DNA of 8,471 bases from Microcaldota archaeon. Lineage in GTDB: Archaea > Micrarchaeota > Micrarchaeia > Micrarchaeales > CABMGC01. The stretch is taken from contig JAJZKH010000025.1 in the NCBI GenBank assembly GCA_021850955.1, positions 1 to 8,471 of the forward strand. The letters run 5' to 3'. The position numbers were made by a program, and so were the translations under genes. The notes under the pieces are model-generated. The model searched no databases and had not been told where the DNA came from. It saw nothing but the letters and a program-made list of their open reading frames with translations. Every line of letters begins with the position of its first letter. Positions within the stretch are counted from its first letter, which is position 1. Positions 1-4,601 of this stretch are shown piece after piece.

Positions 1-1046
1 ATAGTTACTCTATCAAACTCATCTATAGCTATGTTATTTTCTAATAATGCCATTTTTATAGCATGTTTACCGGAATGTTTACCTATTATAAAAGATCTTT
101 CTCTACCAAAATTTTTTGGATTTACCGGTTCATATGTTAATGGATTGCATATAATTCCATGAGTATGTATACCAGATTCATGAGAAAATGAGTTCTTGCC
201 CACTATTGCTTTGTTGGGCTGTATATCCATACCATATGTTTGTGAGACAAAATTAGAAAGTTTATATATTTTTTCTGTTTTAACTAAAGTGTAGTAACGA
301 TTTGAGGGTTCTAAAAAACCCAGTATACCAACAATCTCTTCGAGAGCTGCATTTCCTGAGCGTTCTCCTACTCCATTTATTGTTACGTGTGCACATGAAG
401 CTCCAGATTCTATAGCAGCAAGAGTGTTAGAAACTGCTAAACCGAAATCATTATGGCAATGTATGCTTATTGGTAGAGCTACTCTATTATAGATTATTTT
501 TACAAGCTTAGAAATTGAGTCTGGTGTTGATATGCCAACAGTATCAGGTATATTTATCCTGTCAGCTCCAGCAGTTTTTGCAGTAAGATATGCTTCAATG
601 AGATATGGTATTTGAGTTCTAGTAGCATCTTCTGCTGAGAATTCAACGACTAATCCTAATTTTTTTGCATACGAAACCGAAGTACTTATACGACTTAGCG
701 CCTCTTCCTTACTAACTTTAAGTTTATTTTTTAGATGCAGCTCCGACGTCGCTATGAATATGTGTGCCATTTCTATTCCACATTCTTTTACGGCATCTAT
801 GTCTTCTTTATTTGCACGCGCAAGAGCGCATAACTCAGCTTTTATTCCTAAATTTGCTATTTTTTTAATAGCTTCTGTCTCCCCTTCAGAAACCTTAGGA
901 AAACCCACCTCAATTGTATCCACGCCCATTGCATCTAATCTTTTTGCTAGTTCTATTTTTGCATTTGGAGTTAATGAAACTCCAGGGCTTTGCTCTCCAT
1001 CTCTTAGGGTAGTGTCAAAGATTCTTATTTTTCGTTTTTGTACCAT
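1..1046 (-). CDS. 2-isopropylmalate / homocitrate / citramalate synthase family protein (3' end cut off)
   Basis: This is an acyl-CoA-condensing enzyme of the HMGL-like TIM-barrel family, which joins acetyl-CoA to a 2-oxo acid, as in leucine, isoleucine (citramalate) or homocitrate pathways. Reading from ATG at 1046, 348 codons are visible. The N-terminal motif DTTLRDGEQSPG lies at residues 11-22, with R15 catalytic and D16 a metal ligand. HCHND at 196-200 supplies the two metal-binding histidines (H196, H198), and NGVGERSGNA at 224-233 contains the metal ligand N232. Further on come SHESGIHTHGI and GKHSGKHAI, typical of the linker region. The C-terminal regulatory LeuA domain, if present, is beyond the window. 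Another ATG at 1057 is out of frame and soon meets a stop, so 1046 is chosen; a TATA-like box 27 nt upstream supports it. Family is near certain. Substrate specificity (LeuA, CimA or AksA type) cannot be settled from this fragment, so no symbol is given. Confidence 0.93.
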   Translation of the reverse strand, partial: MVQKRKIRIFDTTLRDGEQSPGVSLTPNAKIELAKRLDAMGVDTIEVGFPKVSEGETEAIKKIANLGIKAELCALARANKEDIDAVKECGIEMAHIFIATSELHLKNKLKVSKEEALSRISTSVSYAKKLGLVVEFSAEDATRTQIPYLIEAYLTAKTAGADRINIPDTVGISTPDSISKLVKIIYNRVALPISIHCHNDFGLAVSNTLAAIESGASCAHVTINGVGERSGNAALEEIVGILGFLEPSNRYYTLVKTEKIYKLSNFVSQTYGMDIQPNKAIVGKNSFSHESGIHTHGIICNPLTYEPVNPKNFGRERSFIIGKHSGKHAIKMALLENNIAIDEFDRVT

Positions 1047-1069
1047 ATTCTCGCCATATTAGTAGTAAA

Positions 1070-1077
1070 ATATAAAT
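1070..1077 (-). promoter_or_regulatory. TATA-like box for the isopropylmalate-synthase-family gene
   Basis: On the minus strand the box reads ATTTATAT. Its centre lies about 27 nt before the A of the ATG at 1046, where an archaeal TATA box sits relative to a transcription start. The transcript would therefore be leaderless, beginning at or within a few bases of the start codon. No purine-rich ribosome-binding site precedes the ATG. Seen by eye only; no transcription data. Confidence 0.55.
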
Positions 1078-1168
1078 CTTTGTTAAAAAATAGGTTAAAA
1101 GCTGAAGCTGAAGCACTTTTTTTGTTAAAAATAATGATAAAAAGGAATATTTTTTTAATAAAATTACA

Positions 1169-1183
1169 AGGGTAAATGACCCT
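1169..1183. repeat. Short hairpin, 5-bp stem (AGGGT/ACCCT)
   Basis: AGGGT at 1169-1173 pairs perfectly with ACCCT at 1179-1183 around a 5-base loop, and a T-rich run follows on the plus strand. The AGGGT word recurs at 1209-1213 inside the loop of the next inverted repeat. It could be an operator half-site pair or a weak terminator of an unseen transcript. The stem is short enough to be chance. Confidence 0.3.
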
Positions 1184-1201
1184 CTTTTATACTGCATTCT
1201 G

Positions 1202-1223
1202 AAGTTATAGGGTATGATAACTT
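1202..1223. repeat. Inverted repeat, 7-bp arms (AAGTTAT/ATAACTT)
   Basis: Perfect 7-bp arms at 1202-1208 and 1217-1223 flank an 8-base spacer, in the middle of a divergent intergenic region. The dyad is about 155 nt upstream of the minus-strand synthase gene and about 145 nt upstream of the plus-strand small gene. It could be a regulator-binding site or the stem of a small RNA. In sequence this AT-rich, chance is a real alternative. Confidence 0.35.
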
Positions 1224-1368
1224 AATTTTAATTAAAATAATGTTTTGCATGAAAGTAATTTAAAATAAATAGTTATAAAGCTTTTGTACGAATTTTATAG
1301 ATTTGAAATAATAAAGCCATATCAAACGAAAGAAGTAAATAATTAACAGGATATATTATATCGATTTT

Positions 1369-1527
1369 ATGCCAATAAAAATAAGCGAGTTTAAAGGACA
1401 CCCAATAGTAAGTTTGCTTAAGGATGAAAATGATGCAAGACCATTTACATTTGGCCTTACAAAAGCAAGATTGATTATTGAGAATATAGATGCAATTAAA
1501 GAGTTTGTAGAAAAAAATACAAAATAA
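1369..1527 (+). CDS. Small conserved-looking protein, 52 residues, function unknown
   Basis: Translation from ATG at 1369 gives 52 residues ending at TAA (1525-1527). The sequence begins MPIKISEFKGHPIVSLLKD, continues with a compact RPFTFGLTKARLI stretch, and ends in an amphipathic, probably helical segment (about residues 33-50). From memory, small proteins with an E(F/Y)KG start, an (F/Y)xFG(L/V)xKA core and a following helix recur in archaea and anaerobic bacteria as uncharacterised proteins; I do not know a function. It has no membrane segment, signal peptide or cysteine motif. An in-frame stop at 1336-1338 with no intervening ATG fixes the start. No Shine-Dalgarno sequence is visible; an AT-rich TAAATAATT about 29 nt upstream could be the TATA box. 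A stem-loop covers its stop codon. The opposite-strand reading 1273-1569 is judged spurious. The protein-like composition makes a real gene likely. Confidence 0.7.
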   Translation: MPIKISEFKGHPIVSLLKDENDARPFTFGLTKARLIIENIDAIKEFVEKNTK

Positions 1528-1551
1528 ATACGGTATTTTTAGCGTATTTGT
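1524..1551 (+). terminator. Stem-loop over the stop codon of the 52-residue gene
   Basis: AAATACG (1526-1532) pairs with CGTATTT (1543-1549). One T-G wobble and one A-T pair extend the stem to about 9 bp around a 10-base T-rich loop. It includes the TAA stop codon and lies between convergent genes, so a role in 3'-end formation or mRNA protection is plausible. No long U-tract follows the stem, so it is not a textbook intrinsic terminator. Confidence 0.35.
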
Positions 1552-1597
1552 ACTAGAAGTAAAGAGCATTAGTGATTATAATTCTTTATACTTAAAA

Positions 1598-2017
1598 TTA
1601 TTGATACTTTTTTAGTACTTCAATGTGCTCTTCAAATTCCTTTTTAGATATATCCCCATCAGCATATCTTCTTTTGAGTATAGATATCTCATCTGATCTG
1701 AAATTATGCCTACGACGTCCGCCTACAGGATGATATGAGTAGCTAAAGAACCAGCTGATACACCAATAAATCACAAATATAAATATTATAAAGCCCAGTA
1801 AATTCCAGAAAAAGCTCCAACCAATTAAAAAAATATTTGAAAGGTTTGAAGAACTGTAAAATATCAAAATAAATATAATTATGCCAAAAACTATTGGAAG
1901 TATTGGAGGAATGTAGAAATTTCTTCTTTTTGAGCACCCACAATTGCAATTAACTCCACATTTGCAACCATCATCATAACTATATTTGTCTTTTTTCTCG
2001 TTTGCCATGTTATTCAT
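1598..2017 (-). CDS. Membrane protein with N-terminal cysteine cluster and C-terminal SHOCT-like domain
   Basis: This is a 139-residue protein of unknown function. Residues 18-28 hold five cysteines in a CxCxxxCxCxC pattern flanked by charged residues, possibly a metal-binding or redox site. Two strongly hydrophobic segments follow, about residues 37-56 and 62-92, and a basic GGRRRH stretch lies just after the membrane at about 99-104. Residues 109-137 (ISILKRRYADGDISKKEFEE and following) match the SHOCT pattern: a short helix, an (Y/F)AxGxI turn and a second helix. SHOCT segments are typically found at the ends of membrane or oligomerising proteins. Two in-frame starts are possible, 2017 (used here) and 2008. 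A TATATT element at about 2025-2034 would suit 2008 slightly better, while one at 2047-2056 would suit 2017. The hydrophobicity and SHOCT pattern are plain in the sequence; the metal-binding idea is inference. Confidence 0.82.
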   Translation of the reverse strand: MNNMANEKKDKYSYDDGCKCGVNCNCGCSKRRNFYIPPILPIVFGIIIFILIFYSSSNLSNIFLIGWSFFWNLLGFIIFIFVIYWCISWFFSYSYHPVGGRRRHNFRSDEISILKRRYADGDISKKEFEEHIEVLKKYQ

Positions 2018-2071
2018 ATTAATTAATATAAGAAGTTTAATAGATGTATGTATAATCTTGACATTTGAAGT

Positions 2072-2185
2072 TCATCGCCTTGTCAATTTCAAAAGGTATC
2101 CTAAATAACTAAGGAGATAACCAAGAATGCAAGAAAATACATAAATTTTTACATTTTTTATTCTTCTATTTGTCAACTTCTTCAT
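2072..2185 (-). CDS. Possible small membrane protein, 37 residues
   Basis: From ATG at 2185 the minus strand encodes 37 residues ending at TGA (2072-2074). The start is basic (MKKLTNRRIKNVK), a continuous hydrophobic stretch of roughly 19 residues (YVFSCILGYLLSYLGYLL, about 14-31) follows, and the end is basic (KLTRR). This is the layout of a single-pass membrane miniprotein. It lies 54 nt upstream of the SHOCT membrane protein on the same strand, so the two could be co-transcribed. No Shine-Dalgarno sequence is evident, and the TATA-like sequence near 2204-2213 is weak. AT-rich DNA easily yields hydrophobic ORFs by chance, so this is a candidate only; no family is recognised. Confidence 0.33.
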   Translation of the reverse strand: MKKLTNRRIKNVKIYVFSCILGYLLSYLGYLLKLTRR

Positions 2186-2263
2186 GATTTGTATACTTTT
2201 TACATAATCATATTTCTTTGTTGAAAGGAATCTTATTTCTGGATAAGACAAGCTCAGAGATAT

Positions 2264-3235
2264 GTGGATAGATATTTATATCAAAAAATATACAGCTTAT
2301 CTGATATTATGACTACTGAAATTTTAAAAAAAAATTCTGTTAATTTTTCACATTATGCAGGTGCATTGTCAATATGTTTACGTACTTCTGCTAACAAAAT
2401 TTTAAAGCAAGTTCCAGAAAGACCTATAGAATTAGGAGGTGAAAGAAGAGCTTTTGATCTTAATGTATTAGTTTTTGAAAGTTTGCGGACTATCTTAAAT
2501 AAAAAAGAATATGAACAAGAAAGTTATACCGCAATGGAAACATTTAGTAAATATATAACAAGAATAGATGATATTATGGATGGACCAAAACATCCTAAAA
2601 TATCTGAATGGAATACACAGTATAGAACAGATCAAAAGGCAATGAAGATAGTATCTTTATTTGTAAGACATATAAAATCAATGGCAAATCAAAATATCAT
2701 AACTCAAGAGCAGGCAAGTGAGATATTTAAAGCTACAATTCAATACAGAAAACAAGCTCGTCAGGCTATAAAAAATTTTGAAGAAAATACTAATCCTAAT
2801 TTTCAAGAGATATTATCGATAAAGAATATAACAACAGGAGGCATGGGCGCCATATTAGCGGATATATTTTGTATGTGTGAAGGTGTTGCTGAAAATCAAA
2901 GAAAAACTATTAGAGAAGCGTTCTCTAACGCGTTTATGGCAACACAGATAGCAGATGATATTAAGGATTTAAAAAATGATAACGATAACGGAGTCCCAAA
3001 TATAGCAACAGCGTTAATTAGACAGCGTTACAATGATGAAATTGGTGTTTTAAATATTGAAGATATGGATATTAAAACATTCAGAAAATTAGCTCCAAAA
3101 TCTTATTCTGATCTGATGTTAATTGGAAATGACTATATATCAATGATACCTAATACGCCATATGGGTTAGGTGTTTTAAAAGCAATGCCATCAATATTTT
3201 ATAAAGTAATAAAATTGACTTCACGTGGAAATTGA
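2264..3235 (+). CDS. Polyprenyl-synthetase-like class I isoprenoid synthase, divergent
   Basis: Up to 323 residues. It has two aspartate-rich motifs, DDIMD at 102-106 and DDIKD at 231-235, the paired DDxxD Mg-diphosphate sites of trans-prenyltransferases. A TTGGMGAILADI segment at 190-201 falls where the KT(G/A)xLF region of that family is expected, and GGERR at 58-62 falls where GGKRxRP is expected. These spacings favour the polyprenyl synthetase fold (chain elongation from allylic diphosphate plus IPP) over squalene/phytoene synthase. Several usual binding residues differ: Lys in GGKR is Glu, the RRGxPT following the first DDxxD is absent, and Lys in KT is Thr. Substrate and product are therefore open, and a terpene-synthase-like role is conceivable. 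The start is GTG at 2264; the overlapping ATG at 2262 is in another frame, and no in-frame ATG lies upstream before the stop at 2222-2224. ATG at 2309 (residue 16) is an alternative start. The gene ends 11 nt from the convergent tRNA. Confidence 0.8.
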   Translation: MDRYLYQKIYSLSDIMTTEILKKNSVNFSHYAGALSICLRTSANKILKQVPERPIELGGERRAFDLNVLVFESLRTILNKKEYEQESYTAMETFSKYITRIDDIMDGPKHPKISEWNTQYRTDQKAMKIVSLFVRHIKSMANQNIITQEQASEIFKATIQYRKQARQAIKNFEENTNPNFQEILSIKNITTGGMGAILADIFCMCEGVAENQRKTIREAFSNAFMATQIADDIKDLKNDNDNGVPNIATALIRQRYNDEIGVLNIEDMDIKTFRKLAPKSYSDLMLIGNDYISMIPNTPYGLGVLKAMPSIFYKVIKLTSRGN

Positions 3236-3246
3236 ACATGTGAATA

Positions 3247-3321
3247 TGCTCCGACTGGGATTTGGACCCAGGTTTAAGCCGTGAGAGGGCTTCGTCCTTG
3301 ACCGGGCTAGACGATCGGAGC
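3247..3321 (-). tRNA. tRNA-Glu (anticodon CTC)
   Basis: The minus strand folds as a full cloverleaf. The acceptor stem is GCTCCGA/TCGGAGC (7 bp), the D stem GTCT/GGAC with G18-G19 in the loop, the anticodon stem AAGCC/GGCTT with loop CTCTCAC, the variable loop 4 nt, and the T stem CTGGG/CCCAG (5 bp). The anticodon CTC (bases 3283-3285) reads GAG codons. The discriminator base is A (3247), and no CCA is encoded after it, as is common in archaea. There is no intron. The T loop reads TCCAAAT, so position 55 is C rather than the usual T. The gene faces the polyprenyl-synthetase-like gene tail to tail and is divergent from rfcL, with which it probably shares a TATA box at 3351-3360. Confidence 0.95.
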
Positions 3322-3350
3322 CTAAAAAGTATTTAGATATTTGTTAATAA

Positions 3351-3360
3351 TTATATATAA
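3351..3360. promoter_or_regulatory. Palindromic TATA box between tRNA-Glu and rfcL
   Basis: The ten bases TTATATATAA are a perfect palindrome and read as a TATA box on both strands. The centre is about 22 nt before the rfcL ATG (3378), near the spacing of a leaderless start. It is about 34 nt before the mature 5' end of the tRNA (3321), which leaves room for a short tRNA leader starting near 3329. It is the only strong TATA-like element in the 56-bp gap, so both genes may use it in opposite directions. Transcription starts are inferred, not known. Confidence 0.55.
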
Positions 3361-3377
3361 GCTTTGCTTGTGATTGT

Positions 3378-4598
3378 ATGCTAACAGATAAGTATGTCCC
3401 TAACACTATAAATAATATTATTGGAAATAGCGAAGCTATATCAAAACTTTTTGAGTTCGCTCAGGCAGTCCATGCAAACGCAAAACCTAGACCAATAATG
3501 ATATTTGGACCTACCGGCACTGGAAAAACCTCAGCTGCACACGCATTAGCTTATGGAAATGGATTTGAACTTTTAGAACTTAACGCTAGCGATTATAGGG
3601 ATGTTACTACTCTTGAAAAGGTCTTACTACCTGCTAGCAGAAGCAAAGGATTATTTAATAAAAATATATTGATACTCCTTGATGAGATAGATGAACTATC
3701 TAAAAAATTAGACGCTGGTGCTGAAAAAATAATCAGAGAACTGATAAAATCATCAAAACAGCCAGTAATATTTACTGCTACTGATTTTTGGGATAAGGAT
3801 ATAAATTACCTTAGAATGTCTGTTGATAAGGTAGAGTTTAAGAAGGTGCCACCTAAAGAGATAGAAAAACTATTGGATAAAATAATTACTGAGGAAAAAG
3901 TATCTGTTAAAAAAGAGGTTATAGAAGAGATAGCAAGAAGAAGCGATGGAGATGTAAGAGGTGCAATAAACGATCTTGAGGCCATGATAGGCGCTAAAGA
4001 CGAGCTTCTTGAAAATTTAGGCATGCGTGATAGAAAAACAGAGATATTCGGAGTTTTGGATAAGATATTTTTATCTGGTAATTTTGATATGGCAAGAAAT
4101 TCAATGACAAAAAGCGATGTAGATATAGGAATGCTGATAAACTGGATAGATGAAAATATAACAAAAAGATACCCTATGAAAAAAGATGTAGAAGAGGCGT
4201 ACTCCAATCTTTCTTTAGCAAGTAGATTTTATGAAAAAGCTTCAAGGACTAATCATTACGAGTATTTTAGATATGCAAGTGTATTTGCCTCTTCTGGTAT
4301 TGCCTTATCAAATAAAGGAAGAACCACAATGCTAAAACAGTACTCTTTTCCATCAAATATAAGGTATATGAGCAGTACAAAAGGAGATAGGATAAACTTA
4401 AACAGCATAGCTGAAAGATTATCTCCAATCTTGCATACAAATAAGAAAAAAATAATAGGTAGCTACCTACCAATACTAAAAATAGCTATAGAAAACTCGA
4501 TAAAAAAATACGGAAAAGAGGAAACTCTTAATACAGTTGCCTTTTCAATGGGAATTTTTGAAGATGATGTAGAGATATTATTAGGTAAAAAACTGTAA
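3378..4598 (+). CDS. rfcL: Replication factor C large subunit (clamp loader ATPase)
   Basis: AAA+ ATPase of the clamp loader that, with RFC small subunits, opens PCNA and places it on primer-template DNA. Visible in order: the RFC-box start MLTDKYVPNTINNIIGN, Walker A GPTGTGKT (44-51), Walker B with DEID (102-105), a sensor-1 region FTATDFW (132-138) and sensor 2 GDVRGAINDL (191-200, R194). The SRC arginine-finger motif of small subunits is absent, which, with this N-terminus, identifies the large subunit. The C-terminal half is the helical collar domain. At 406 residues it is at the short end of the family, and the protein ends ILLGKKL without the lysine-rich tail and PCNA-interacting motif (Q-x-x-L/I/M-x-x-F-F/L type) common in archaeal RFC-L. 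No Shine-Dalgarno sequence precedes the ATG, and a TATA box 22 nt upstream suggests a leaderless mRNA. The gene is convergent with pheT, 3 nt apart. Confidence 0.93.
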   Translation: MLTDKYVPNTINNIIGNSEAISKLFEFAQAVHANAKPRPIMIFGPTGTGKTSAAHALAYGNGFELLELNASDYRDVTTLEKVLLPASRSKGLFNKNILILLDEIDELSKKLDAGAEKIIRELIKSSKQPVIFTATDFWDKDINYLRMSVDKVEFKKVPPKEIEKLLDKIITEEKVSVKKEVIEEIARRSDGDVRGAINDLEAMIGAKDELLENLGMRDRKTEIFGVLDKIFLSGNFDMARNSMTKSDVDIGMLINWIDENITKRYPMKKDVEEAYSNLSLASRFYEKASRTNHYEYFRYASVFASSGIALSNKGRTTMLKQYSFPSNIRYMSSTKGDRINLNSIAERLSPILHTNKKKIIGSYLPILKIAIENSIKKYGKEETLNTVAFSMGIFEDDVEILLGKKL

Positions 4599-4601
4599 AT
4601 G

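Larger units (their letters stand above)
1047..1368. other. Divergent intergenic region, no gene recognised
   Basis: This stretch of 322 bases separates the minus-strand synthase gene from the plus-strand 52-residue gene. It is very AT-rich and holds only ORFs of about a dozen codons or fewer starting from ATG inside it, none convincing; the longer minus-strand reading 1015-1197 runs into the synthase coding region and looks spurious. It contains the synthase promoter, a short hairpin at 1169-1183, a 7-bp inverted repeat at 1202-1223 and a 12-bp AT palindrome at 1226-1237. Because the flanking genes diverge, these are more likely regulatory sites or part of an unannotated RNA than terminators. 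No tRNA-like fold was seen. Confidence 0.6.

Noticed and set aside
754..1062. Plus-strand ORF of 102 codons, antisense to the isopropylmalate-synthase-family gene
   Set aside because: It overlaps the well-conserved catalytic region on the other strand and its translation is low-complexity and serine/phenylalanine-rich, typical of an antisense shadow.
1015..1197. Minus-strand ORF of 60 codons at the start of the synthase gene
   Set aside because: It overlaps the synthase start in another frame and its product is a Leu/Lys/Thr-rich chance sequence with no motif.
1273..1569. Minus-strand ORF of 98 codons opposite the 52-residue gene
   Set aside because: The translation is dominated by Ile, Leu, Phe, Tyr and Lys from AT-rich DNA, while the plus strand there encodes a compact, protein-like product.
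1743..1949. Minus-strand ORF of 68 codons inside the SHOCT membrane protein gene
   Set aside because: It is a shifted frame of the same DNA; the 139-residue frame has recognisable Cys, membrane and SHOCT features.
2058..2088. TTGACA / TGTCAA inverted repeat as an operator or a bacterial -35 box
   Set aside because: The arms are only 6 bp, 19 bases apart, and overlap the small membrane ORF's end; the genome is archaeal, so a sigma-factor box is not expected.
3283..3285. Possible intron in the tRNA-Glu anticodon loop
   Set aside because: The anticodon stem and 7-base loop are complete without any insertion.
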